This document shows positions 26,867 through 35,505 of a DNA stretch of 64,000 bases, in pieces. The notes beneath the pieces were generated by a model that searched no databases, was not told where the DNA came from, and saw nothing but the letters and a program-made list of their open reading frames with translations. The translations under genes and the position numbers were made by a program. Positions within the stretch are counted from its first letter, which is position 1. Each line of letters opens with the position of its first letter. The stretch is taken from positions 1-64,000 of the forward strand of contig CAZVYQ010000010.1 in the NCBI GenBank assembly GCA_964631375.1, given 5' to 3'. This DNA is from JAAYYM01 sp964631375 (GTDB lineage: Bacteria > Bacillota > Clostridia > Lachnospirales > Lachnospiraceae).

Positions 26867-29113
26867 TTATGCCTTCTTTTTAATCATTTTGGTTTTTAAC
26901 ATATACCATACTGCACCTGCCAGACATACTGAGGAATAGGTTCCACACAGAATACCTACCATAAGTGGCAATGCAAATTCTTTAATAGAGGTAACACCCA
27001 TAATATAAAGTACTACAACCATAATCAACGTTGTCAACGATGTGAATATACTCCTTGTCAGAGTCTGATTGATGCTTGAGTTTACTACTTCCTCCAGCAC
27101 ATCCTTGTTTTTCATTTCGCCGATTCGCTCACGAATTCTGTCAAAGATAACAATCGTTGCATTGATTGAGTATCCGACAATCGTCAACATACACGCAATA
27201 AAGGTTGATCCTACTGATACTCTGGCAATCGCATAAAAGGCCAGTACTACCAAGACATCATGACATAATGCAAGAACCGCACTGGCTCCAAATCTGACAT
27301 CCTTAAACCGGAACCAAATGTAAATCAACATACAGATTGTGGATACCAATACAGCAATAATCGCATCCGTCTTCATCTCAGAACTGATAGTTGAACTGAT
27401 TGTCTCAGCCGTAATCAGCTTCTCATCTACACCAAACTGATCAGCCATAACCTGATTGAATTCCTGACGTTCATCCACTGTGAGGGAACGTGTCTTAAAG
27501 ATGACTTCATTCTTGCCTGCAACCTTCTGTGTCTGTACGTTTCCATCTCCTGTAATTGCTTCGATCGCCGGAACAACATCCGAATCGATCTTCTCAATGC
27601 TCATATCTTCATTAAATGTAACATTTGTTGATGTACCGCCTAAAAATTCAAGCGAATAGTTCAGACTGTTTTTCCCGTTTGCCTTGTTTACACCCATGAA
27701 TACAAGTCCACTGATAATGACTACAAGTGATATTGCAATAAACACAATTCTCTTGGAAAGGAAATCGACTACCTTCTTTTCCTTCGCTGTTCCATAGAAC
27801 TTCTCATTTGTAAATCCAACTGCGTATAAAGCATTTAAAATCAATTTGGTAATGAACACAGCTGTAATCATGGACAGAATAATACCCAATGCTAAGGTCT
27901 GTGCAAATCCCTTAATTGCACCTGTCCCCATTAATCCAAGTACAACAGCTGCAATCAATGTTGTGACATTTCCATCAATAATTGCTGACAGAGCCTTTTG
28001 AAAACCAATCTTGATCGCAGAAGTAATCGTTTTGCCCGCGGCAATCTCTTCTCTGACTCTGGCAAAGATAATAACGTTTGCATCCACTGCCATACCAATA
28101 GAGAGAATGATTCCGGCTACGCCCGGTAAAGTCAGCGTAATATCAAAGAAGTTTAAGCATAACATCATCAATACAATATACAAACACAAAGCTATTGCTG
28201 ATGCAAGACCCGGAATAAAGTATACAGCAATCATAAATACGATGACAATGATAAATCCAATGATACCTGCCTTGATGCTGGTCTGGATCGCTTCGGAACC
28301 AAGCTGAGCACCTACTACATTTGAACGAAGTTCTGATAAAGTAAGTTTTAAACCACCTATACGGATTGTTGATGCCAGATCTTCAGCTTCCTCATATCCG
28401 CCAATATGTGTGATATATGCCTGTCCGCCGGTAATGGCTTCATTAACAGTCGGAGCACTGTAAATCGCTCCATCATATACGATGAAAATGACCTCATGCG
28501 TAATGGCCGCAATCGTAGTCGCATCAGCAAATTTCTTAGCACCTTCATCACTCAGTGTCAATTCTACCACATAATCCGTATTGCCCATATCATTGGTAGA
28601 GCCCTTTGCCTGTGCTGCTTTCACATCTGTACCCATCAGGATCACAGAGCCCTCTTTTTCAAGTTCCTCTATACTTTTTGAAAGCACATAGCCCGTTGTT
28701 CCGTCTGGATTACTTCCAAATGTGTAGTTTGGCTCACCGGTCGGGCTGTTCTGACTCACAAAATACAGGGAACCGGGTTTACCCAAATCTTCCAGGATCG
28801 CATTGGCATCCGTTACACCGGGAATCTCAATGTTGATTCTGTCTGAACCTTCCTGATATACCTGTGCTTCGGTACTGTAATTCTCAACACGTTTCTGTAA
28901 TTTATAAATGGTATCTCTCATATCCTCAGAGGATGGATCTTCACCTTCCACCTGATATGTAATGCTGACACCTCCCGCCAGATCGAGTCCTAACTTGATG
29001 TCCTCCGCCGATCCGGTTTTCTCGGTTCCGATACCGAATACAACCATATAGCCTAATCCTGCAATTAACAATATGGCTGCTATGAGAATGATAATTCCTT
29101 TACTCTTTTTCAT
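26867..29113 (-). CDS. secDF: Fused protein translocase subunit SecDF
   Basis: A 748-residue fusion of SecD (about 1-440) and SecF (about 450-748), which use the proton or sodium gradient to help complete export through SecYEG. Each half has one N-terminal helix, an extracytoplasmic domain and five further helices. Diagnostic segments include DLAGGVSITYQV, SIGMAVDANVIIFARVREE in SecD, and FLGGTSTNV and GYSINATIVIFDRIRE in SecF. Many Clostridia carry separate secD and secF genes; the fusion is as in Bacillus. Confidence 0.96.
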   Translation of the reverse strand: MKKSKGIIILIAAILLIAGLGYMVVFGIGTEKTGSAEDIKLGLDLAGGVSITYQVEGEDPSSEDMRDTIYKLQKRVENYSTEAQVYQEGSDRINIEIPGVTDANAILEDLGKPGSLYFVSQNSPTGEPNYTFGSNPDGTTGYVLSKSIEELEKEGSVILMGTDVKAAQAKGSTNDMGNTDYVVELTLSDEGAKKFADATTIAAITHEVIFIVYDGAIYSAPTVNEAITGGQAYITHIGGYEEAEDLASTIRIGGLKLTLSELRSNVVGAQLGSEAIQTSIKAGIIGFIIVIVFMIAVYFIPGLASAIALCLYIVLMMLCLNFFDITLTLPGVAGIILSIGMAVDANVIIFARVREEIAAGKTITSAIKIGFQKALSAIIDGNVTTLIAAVVLGLMGTGAIKGFAQTLALGIILSMITAVFITKLILNALYAVGFTNEKFYGTAKEKKVVDFLSKRIVFIAISLVVIISGLVFMGVNKANGKNSLNYSLEFLGGTSTNVTFNEDMSIEKIDSDVVPAIEAITGDGNVQTQKVAGKNEVIFKTRSLTVDERQEFNQVMADQFGVDEKLITAETISSTISSEMKTDAIIAVLVSTICMLIYIWFRFKDVRFGASAVLALCHDVLVVLAFYAIARVSVGSTFIACMLTIVGYSINATIVIFDRIRERIGEMKNKDVLEEVVNSSINQTLTRSIFTSLTTLIMVVVLYIMGVTSIKEFALPLMVGILCGTYSSVCLAGAVWYMLKTKMIKKKA

Positions 29114-29193
29114 GGCTTAATCTTCCGTCCTTTTCTTTCAAAATTCATGCCACCATAGTATAGCACAAGTCATTTGCAAATTAAAGCATTTTT

Positions 29194-29568
29194 TTATGCC
29201 ACCATTCCACCAAATGTTCCCCCACAAACACAAATGATCATTGTTGTGATCACATTTCCCAATTCTCCCGAAAGTGACCTATTGATCGCCAGCGATACCA
29301 ATAGTAATAGGATGAAGTAAGAAAACCCTGCCACAAATCCCCAAACAAATTTTTTGTTTCGTATCCTTTTTCCGATGTAAAATCCACCTATGAAAGTAGA
29401 TATTACATAAGCTACCAGTATTCCGACTGTTACGATCTCCTCACTCAGTTGTAATCGAAACAGAAAAAATGCCAACAATAAAAGCAAAGCCGCTGTGATC
29501 AAGTACATCAAAAACAGGGCCTTGCCTACTTGTGTAGTTTTACTGTCTGCCTTAAGAAATTGATACAT
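29194..29568 (-). CDS. TIGR04086-type four-helix membrane protein
   Basis: A 124-residue protein of four hydrophobic helices with a Gly-rich end (CVCGGTFGGMV). Size, topology and position upstream of secDF match the TIGR04086 family, whose function is unknown. The frame opens at 29586, but the ATG at 29568 (MYQFLKAD) is preferred because GGGGGTGGG lies directly upstream. In many Clostridia the SCIFF peptide and its radical SAM maturase lie next to this gene; they are not here. Confidence 0.75.
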   Translation of the reverse strand: MYQFLKADSKTTQVGKALFLMYLITAALLLLLAFFLFRLQLSEEIVTVGILVAYVISTFIGGFYIGKRIRNKKFVWGFVAGFSYFILLLLVSLAINRSLSGELGNVITTMIICVCGGTFGGMVA

Positions 29569-29622
29569 GATACCCACCCCCTTCATATATGTACATATTA
29601 TTCATGAAAAGAGGCGGATATG

Positions 29623-30480
29623 TTATTTTTTATGCCTTGACAGGTTCAATACCGACAGGATAAATAATAGGAGAGCCGACACTGTCAGGATCAAAATACT
29701 CAACTCTGGAGTAACCGTATAATCACCCAGTCGATAGATACAGCCCATTTCCTCTTCAAAACCGGTTCTGTACACCTGATCAATTCCGGCAAAGGAAACC
29801 TCCAGAGCATCCTCCATCATGATCTGTCGAAACAAACCTGCACTGTACGTGATGGGAAATAGCTTCATAACTGTCTGTACTCCCTCCGGTAGTTGACCAA
29901 TCGGCAGATACATGCCCGTCAGAAAACCAATCACAGTACCAATCACGATTGATATATTGCCAAAGGTACTCATGCTGTTAATCGTCGTTACAATCAAAAA
30001 TACCATTGCTGTACTGGTGAGTGTATTGATAAAGACCATTGCCAGTACCTTCAAAACAGATATCACTGATAACAGTGTTCCTCCCGTCACAAGAATATAT
30101 CCCTCTCCCAGCAGAAAAGTAATGATACTCATAATAAAGCCGACACAGAACGCACTGCAGACATAGCCACCTGCAATAGCAGTCCTTTTAATCGGTGCAG
30201 CATAGAAATCCTTTGTAATCTTCTTATTCTTGTCATCTATCATAACTGCAAAGGCACCCAGAGTTGTTGTGACGCCTGTAATGGTCATCAGTCCTGCTAC
30301 GATCCATGCATTCATCAAACGGCTGGGTTCTGCCAACATATCGGCATTGTTTGCCCATACATCTTTCAAAAATAATAGATATAAGGCAAGTACGATCAGA
30401 TCTGCCAGCATTGAAAAAAACACTGCACTTTTATCTCTAAAATATAACATCAGATTGCGTTTTGTAATATGATAAACCAT
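29623..30480 (-). CDS. ABC-2 type transporter permease
   Basis: A 285-residue permease with six predicted helices in the ABC-2 arrangement. Landmarks are a first helix near residue 25, a cytoplasmic segment DDKNKKITKDFYAAPIKRT, and the conserved loop around GMYLPIGQLPEGVQTVMKLFPITY. It is 11 nt downstream of its ATPase gene. The pair resembles drug, antibiotic or polysaccharide exporters of the DrrAB/YhfE type; the substrate is unknown. Confidence 0.9.
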   Translation of the reverse strand: MVYHITKRNLMLYFRDKSAVFFSMLADLIVLALYLLFLKDVWANNADMLAEPSRLMNAWIVAGLMTITGVTTTLGAFAVMIDDKNKKITKDFYAAPIKRTAIAGGYVCSAFCVGFIMSIITFLLGEGYILVTGGTLLSVISVLKVLAMVFINTLTSTAMVFLIVTTINSMSTFGNISIVIGTVIGFLTGMYLPIGQLPEGVQTVMKLFPITYSAGLFRQIMMEDALEVSFAGIDQVYRTGFEEEMGCIYRLGDYTVTPELSILILTVSALLLFILSVLNLSRHKK

Positions 30481-30491
30481 TTCATTTCCCC

Positions 30492-31406
30492 CTATGCTCT
30501 GCAGGCTGTGCCAGTGATTGCAATAAAAACATCATCCAGCGTTCCTCTGATTACTTCAAATCCACTGATATACTGTTTGCAGGTTTCCAAGATCTCCATT
30601 GCAGCCATGGTTTCCGGTATGGAAACCATGATCTGGTCTGCTTCGATCTTATGTGTAATCTCCTTTTGCGTCAGGATCGAGCTGACAAATCCAATGTCCC
30701 TTGCTGAGAGTTTTAACACATCCGATGCATACTGATCCTTTAGCTCTGTAGGAGTCCCTCTGGCAGCAATCTCTCCACTGTCTATGACGATTACATAATC
30801 AGCCCCTGCAGCTTCCTCCATATAATGTGTAGTTAAAAAGACAGTCATACCGGTTTCCTGTTGCAATATTCGAATTGTATCCCATACATTTTTTCTGGTC
30901 TGTGGATCCAGACCTGTTGTCGGCTCATCCAAAAACAGGATCTGCGGAGTATTGACCAGTGCTCTTGCAATATCTGCCCTTCTTCTCTGCCCTCCGGACA
31001 GTTTCCCATATGGCCTGTCAACAAAGTCTCCTGCACCACTCACATTGACGGCATGATAAATCGCATTTCGCAATTCTGCCCCCTTCAATCCATAGAAGCT
31101 CCCACGTATCTGGAGATTTTCTCTGACTGTTAAGAGTGGATCCAACAGGCCATCCTGAAAAACTGCTCCTATAATTTTGCGAATCTCATCGTTATCCTTC
31201 CCCAAAGTCCAGTCGTCGATCCTGACTGTTCCTGCATCGGGTTCCAAAAAGGTACAGATCATATCGATTGTTGTGGATTTACCTGCTCCATTCGGTCCAA
31301 GAAAGGCAAATAATTTTCCTCGTTCTACATAAAAATCGATTCCCTTAACTGCCTGTAAATTACCATATGATTTTTTCAGGCCATTCACTTCTATGATCTT
31401 ATCCAT
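30492..31406 (-). CDS. ABC transporter ATP-binding protein (DrrA/CcmA type)
   Basis: A 304-residue ATPase. Walker A is GPNGAGKSTT, the signature LSGGQRRRADIARAL and Walker B ILFLDEPTTGLD, with H-loop TTHYMEEA. An extra ~85-residue C-terminal domain is usual in the DrrA group. AGGAG is placed upstream of the ATG. It lies downstream of the LytTR/DUF3021 pair, a common context in which the LytTR protein controls an ABC-2 exporter; a terminator separates them, so the link is by regulation rather than one transcript (inference). Confidence 0.94.
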   Translation of the reverse strand: MDKIIEVNGLKKSYGNLQAVKGIDFYVERGKLFAFLGPNGAGKSTTIDMICTFLEPDAGTVRIDDWTLGKDNDEIRKIIGAVFQDGLLDPLLTVRENLQIRGSFYGLKGAELRNAIYHAVNVSGAGDFVDRPYGKLSGGQRRRADIARALVNTPQILFLDEPTTGLDPQTRKNVWDTIRILQQETGMTVFLTTHYMEEAAGADYVIVIDSGEIAARGTPTELKDQYASDVLKLSARDIGFVSSILTQKEITHKIEADQIMVSIPETMAAMEILETCKQYISGFEVIRGTLDDVFIAITGTACRA

Positions 31407-31449
31407 ATCCTACATCCTCTCCTTTGTATCATATTCACAGTATAATACA

Positions 31450-31483
31450 ACAAAAAATACCCACAACAATTCTGCGGGTATTC
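31450..31483 (-). terminator. Intrinsic terminator after the DUF3021 gene
   Basis: Stem AATACCC/GGGTATT (31456-31482) followed on the minus strand by a run of T. It closes the YhaO-YhaN-LytTR-DUF3021 transcript. A possible weak promoter for the ABC-2 operon overlaps it (TTGTTG at 31464-31469, 16 nt, TATTAT at 31442-31447). Confidence 0.75.
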
Positions 31484-31520
31484 TGTCGGACATTCCTTGT
31501 AAGTTGTAAGATTTGGACTG

Positions 31521-31952
31521 TCAATTGCTTTGAAATTTCTTTAATCGTTCATTTAGGCTTTTTGCAATTTTCTTTTCACGATTCAAATTGAATACGCAAA
31601 CAATCACGTAGAAGGTAGTCACCAAACAGAACATGACTAACGGTTCTTTGATAGAGCCCCTGTTGATCCAGTCATTGTAATAACTAATGAAAAATATGAT
31701 CAGAAATACGAAGATACACTGTATGATCTCACGAACAATCAGGCTTTTTTTAGACAGTTCTCTCGGAGACCAGAGTAATAATATAGTCAAACTGCAGAAA
31801 ACCCCCATCATAATAATTGCCCCCAGCCCCTTTACCGTAAAAGAATAATCAGGGTAAAAAATCGAGCAAAATATCGTTGCACACATTGTGCAGCCCCCAG
31901 TGATAAAAAAGCAATTTGTAGCGATCCGTTTCAATAATTCTTTTACTTCCAT
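31521..31952 (-). CDS. DUF3021-like four-helix membrane protein
   Basis: A 143-residue protein with four hydrophobic helices and a charged C-terminus (LNREKKIAKSLNERLKKF). It follows the LytTR gene by 18 nt and has a full GGAGGT site. Size, topology and pairing fit the DUF3021 family, which is thought to act as the membrane partner that restrains or senses for the LytTR regulator. No catalytic motif is seen. Confidence 0.8.
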   Translation of the reverse strand: MEVKELLKRIATNCFFITGGCTMCATIFCSIFYPDYSFTVKGLGAIIMMGVFCSLTILLLWSPRELSKKSLIVREIIQCIFVFLIIFFISYYNDWINRGSIKEPLVMFCLVTTFYVIVCVFNLNREKKIAKSLNERLKKFQSN

Positions 31953-31970
31953 TCTGTTACCTCCATATTT

Positions 31971-32405
31971 CTAACAACCCAATCTCTTCTTAAATTCCGG
32001 TACATACTGTCTTGATATGATAACCTTTTCTCCATTCAACATGGTTGCTTCAAATCTACCGTTAAAGGCCGGACTGATGTATTTAATCTTTCGCAGATTC
32101 ACAATGACAGATTTCGATATTCTGAAAAAATCCTGCATACCCAGTCCTTCTTCAATCTCATAAAGTTTTTGTTTGGATTCGAAGACTTCTTTCTTGCAAT
32201 AGAGGTATACTCTGTTATCAACAGACTCAAAATAATAGATATCTGTCGGAACAATTCGATGAATATGATCTCTTTCATACCCCACGATTGTATTCTTTTG
32301 GGCTTTGATAAAAGAGATGATACGCATCAAATCATCATCCATCTGTCTGCATCGGATTATGATCTCTTCTTCCTCGTTTTGATTTTCCTCAATTGTGATC
32401 TTCAT
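31971..32405 (-). CDS. LytTR-domain DNA-binding regulator without receiver domain
   Basis: A 144-residue protein whose last ~95 residues form a LytTR domain (HRIVPTDIYYFESVDNRVYLY, FFRISKSVIVNLRKIKYI, ISRQYVPEFKKRL). A short acidic N-terminus replaces the receiver domain of classical LytTR response regulators. Such proteins usually regulate themselves and a nearby exporter together with the DUF3021 membrane partner. The start overlaps the stop of the YhaN-like gene by 4 nt, so it is translationally coupled to a DNA-metabolism gene, which is unexpected. Confidence 0.9.
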   Translation of the reverse strand: MKITIEENQNEEEEIIIRCRQMDDDLMRIISFIKAQKNTIVGYERDHIHRIVPTDIYYFESVDNRVYLYCKKEVFESKQKLYEIEEGLGMQDFFRISKSVIVNLRKIKYISPAFNGRFEATMLNGEKVIISRQYVPEFKKRLGC

Positions 32406-34252
32406 TCCTTCACCATCCTGCTGTTATGACAAACAAAATACAATATCTGATAATCATGACTGATCGTGTTCAATAGCTGCAGCACCCCTGCTAACTTCTC
32501 TTCATCCAGATTAGAAAAAGGATCATCCAGTACAACCAGCGGATGTTCACCTGAAAACAATACATCAATCAGAGCAAATCTGGCACAAAGTGACACGAGA
32601 TCCTTGTATCCCTCACTGAAATAATCCAGATCGCGTTTCGTGCCCTCCTCACTAACCTTAACCGTAAATTTTGTGTCTATACCGGCTGAATCGCTCAAAG
32701 AATCACAAAGTTCCTCTATATAATGCTGAAAGCGTTTCTGCAGATTTCCAAAATAGTTTGTAGACAATCTGTCCTTTGCCTGTTTGATCAATCGGACTGT
32801 ATCGGATAATATATCATAATGCTCCTCACCCTGCTTCAATTTCTCAATCAACTCGAATCGTTCACTTTCCTGATCGACTCTCACCTCTAGAATCTGGTTC
32901 ATGTCATCTATTTTTCTCTCAAGATCCATGATTTCTATTTTAATAGAGTCAAGCTCCTGTATCAGTTTTTGTTCTCTGACCTGCAAGTCTGATAAGGACT
33001 CGATCTGTGCCTGTTCAGGGAACGTGTCCGAGTCGGAACGATCCTTTCCAAACTGATTTTCCTGTTCAAACATCTCAATGACATGAAGACACTGTTCAAA
33101 TTCCTCTTTATTTTTCTGCAACAGCTCCTGTTCCCTTTGCTTCTGTCGTGCTCTCTCCTGCTCCATTGTCTGTTGTTGCTGTTTGATACGTTTCTCCTGC
33201 TCCCTCTCTTGCCTGTGCAGGATCAGATACAGAATCCATAAACCAATTCCAACGACGGCTGTGATAACTCCGACTAAGAGCAATTTGGTCACAATTATGA
33301 GTATCACGGCACTCAGACAAACCGTGGCGGCTACAATGGCTGCAAAAACAGATCGGAACTTCACAGTATCGTCTTGATTCCGATCATTTACACGATCTGT
33401 AGTCGATTCGACAAACATCTCCCTGAGGTTTTTCCCAACGGCTTCAATACGATCCTTTTCAGCAAGCAGCTGTGTATAATGCTCTCTTTTTGCCTGTCGA
33501 GCTTCATATCCGGCAGCAAGCATTGTCTGTTCCTTTGTCTGTCTGATCTCCTGCTCCAGCTGCTGCTGCTTGTCTTTCCTTTGTCTCAGCCTGTCTTCCC
33601 ATGCAATCAGAGCCTTCTCTGTTCCTGCTGTTCTCTCCAACTCTCTCTCAATTGCATGCAAACGTTGTTCCAATTCACCAAGTTTCCCACGATTTCCTGT
33701 CTTTTTATATAGCTTCATTGCTTCATCGAGTGCTAGCAACGCACTCTCGTAATGATTGATATCATTTCCGTCATCCAACAGATGTGACAGCTTTGCATTG
33801 ATACTGTCATTGGCTGTAATCCCCAGCCTCAGTTGTGGAATATAAGCACTTCTCTCATATCCCTCCATATTAATCCCAAACAATTCTTCTCCGACATGCT
33901 CGGAATAGTCATTGCTAATCAATCCTGTTGTCTGGTCATACAGCAAAAATGTATCGTCTTTGTCCTTTTCCCCAAAGAATCGTTCAATCTGATAGACACC
34001 GTGTTCATTTTCAAAGGACAGACTGCCGCCATATCTGCCTCCCTGCCATGGCAGATATTTTTTTCGTTCATTCTCAAGCACAGAACGCTTAGTCGTTGAG
34101 GTCATTCCATAAAACATCGCTTTGATAAAGGCAGCAAGAGTAGTCTTTCCCCATCCGTTCTCTCTGTGGATGACATTGATCCCGTCCTGAAAGGTCAGAT
34201 GAAGGTCATGTAGTTTTCCAAAGTTCACAATATGACATGCTGTTAATTTCAT
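32402..34252 (-). CDS. SbcC/YhaN-like SMC-family ATPase with membrane segments
   Basis: A 616-residue ATPase with an N-terminal ABC half-site (residues ~25-45), coiled-coil arms and a C-terminal half with signature FSEGYKDLVSLCARFAL and Walker B VVLDDPFSNLDEE. Two hydrophobic helices (about 300-345) break the coiled coil, as in the Bacillus YhaN group rather than classical SbcC. Walker A reads RENGWGKTT: the first Gly/Ala of the usual GxxxxGKT is Arg, which is odd. It is shorter than YhaN. It overlaps the nuclease gene by 4 nt, so the two form a complex like SbcDC/Mre11-Rad50. Confidence 0.85.
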   Translation of the reverse strand: MKLTACHIVNFGKLHDLHLTFQDGINVIHRENGWGKTTLAAFIKAMFYGMTSTTKRSVLENERKKYLPWQGGRYGGSLSFENEHGVYQIERFFGEKDKDDTFLLYDQTTGLISNDYSEHVGEELFGINMEGYERSAYIPQLRLGITANDSINAKLSHLLDDGNDINHYESALLALDEAMKLYKKTGNRGKLGELEQRLHAIERELERTAGTEKALIAWEDRLRQRKDKQQQLEQEIRQTKEQTMLAAGYEARQAKREHYTQLLAEKDRIEAVGKNLREMFVESTTDRVNDRNQDDTVKFRSVFAAIVAATVCLSAVILIIVTKLLLVGVITAVVGIGLWILYLILHRQEREQEKRIKQQQQTMEQERARQKQREQELLQKNKEEFEQCLHVIEMFEQENQFGKDRSDSDTFPEQAQIESLSDLQVREQKLIQELDSIKIEIMDLERKIDDMNQILEVRVDQESERFELIEKLKQGEEHYDILSDTVRLIKQAKDRLSTNYFGNLQKRFQHYIEELCDSLSDSAGIDTKFTVKVSEEGTKRDLDYFSEGYKDLVSLCARFALIDVLFSGEHPLVVLDDPFSNLDEEKLAGVLQLLNTISHDYQILYFVCHNSRMVKE

Positions 34253-35340
34253 ATAATCTCTTCCCCATTCAAGGCTCTGATCCCACTCATAATCACTTGC
34301 ATCTTTTTCTCCTGCGGCATCGACTCAGACAGTACCAACCGAATAAATTCTCCCTTTAGTGAGACATCATTTTGATAATCCTCGATGTGGATCTCCAGTC
34401 GGGTTCGATCATAGATCTTAAAAAAGAAAAAATCTCCTTTGAATCTACTCGACAGATATTCTATATCCTTAGGGGTATCCAGTTCTACAACTCCCTCCAG
34501 TATCACCTTAACCATGCTTTCCTGTGGAATCTGGCGAAGTGCTTCTGCCACCGCATGCTCGATACCGGATGAAGTCAGGATTCCTGTCAAATCAACCGAA
34601 ATCTCATACAGTCTTCTCTGTGCTGCAGGAATAAACTGCGACTTCACCTGATGATTCTCAATCTCCAAAAGAACAAAGCCCTTTTCTCCACATTCATCAA
34701 ACCCTCTGCCCTCCAGACAGCCACTATAGCAATAGATCCCTCTCTGATCCAGAATCTCTGCTTTATACGTATGTATATGTCCCAGTGCCAGATAATCAAT
34801 GGATCTTCCTCTTAATTCCTTGAGTCGAATGATCTGTGTCTGATCCTTACCGACATAGTCGGCTTCCTGTCCATGCAGCATTACGATATTGGTCATCGAA
34901 GGCTCTGGCATCAACGTCTGATATAGCCTGTTCTGATTGTTCTCATTCAGTTGTGCTCCGGTAATGGTAATCTGCTCGTTCTCATAGACATAGGTCTTCC
35001 AATCCTCTCCGAACAGATACAGATTGTCCGGCAGCGTATGCTCCTCCTCCAGGGTCTGTAGCCATGCCATATCATGATTCCCACGGATATAATAAAAATC
35101 AATTGTCGAGTGTGTCCTGATCCGATCCAGCACAAACTCACGTGTGCTCACTGTAATACGTGCCTTGTCAAAAAGATCACCTGCAATGAGAATGGCACGA
35201 ACCCCTTGATCCTGTGCATAATCAACCATATTGCCAAAGGTCATCAGAAGCTCTTTTCTGCGAAGCTTTGCTTGTTCTTTTGTTAAGTTTGCCTCCATAG
35301 CAGAATCGAGATGGAGATCCGCACAATGAATCAGTTTCAT
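34249..35340 (-). CDS. SbcD/YhaO-like DNA repair metallophosphoesterase
   Basis: A 363-residue Mre11-type nuclease. Metal-binding motifs occur in order: CADLHLD, AGDLFDKA, RGNHDM, MLHGQEAD and LGHIHTYK. A C-terminal domain of about 130 residues would contact the partner ATPase. It starts the operon with a promoter about 45-73 nt upstream and overlaps the ATPase gene. Double-strand break end processing is the family role. Confidence 0.9.
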   Translation of the reverse strand: MKLIHCADLHLDSAMEANLTKEQAKLRRKELLMTFGNMVDYAQDQGVRAILIAGDLFDKARITVSTREFVLDRIRTHSTIDFYYIRGNHDMAWLQTLEEEHTLPDNLYLFGEDWKTYVYENEQITITGAQLNENNQNRLYQTLMPEPSMTNIVMLHGQEADYVGKDQTQIIRLKELRGRSIDYLALGHIHTYKAEILDQRGIYCYSGCLEGRGFDECGEKGFVLLEIENHQVKSQFIPAAQRRLYEISVDLTGILTSSGIEHAVAEALRQIPQESMVKVILEGVVELDTPKDIEYLSSRFKGDFFFFKIYDRTRLEIHIEDYQNDVSLKGEFIRLVLSESMPQEKKMQVIMSGIRALNGEEII

Positions 35341-35384
35341 TCTTGTTCCTCTTCCTACGTTGAACTCTTTATATAAACATCAAT

Positions 35385-35413
35385 ATCATATCACACAAAC
35401 AGCCCAAAAGCAA
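35385..35413 (-). promoter_or_regulatory. Probable promoter of the YhaO/YhaN operon
   Basis: TTGCTT (35408-35413), 17 nt, TATGAT (35385-35390). The -10 is 5/6, the -35 only 3/6. It lies back to back with the promoter of the divergent CNNM-type gene. Confidence 0.45.
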
Positions 35414-35435
35414 ACATATGTTTTCTATATAATGC

Positions 35436-35463
35436 TTGACAAGATATGCCTTTATCATGTAAT
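35436..35463 (+). promoter_or_regulatory. Promoter of the CNNM/CorC-type gene
   Basis: A perfect TTGACA (35436-35441) is followed after 16 nt by TGTAAT (35458-35463), 5/6. The spacing to AGGAG at 35491 leaves a very short leader of about 20 nt. Confidence 0.65.
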
Positions 35464-35505
35464 ATTTGTGCTATATAAAATTTGACTTTTAGGAGTGATA
35501 ATGTT

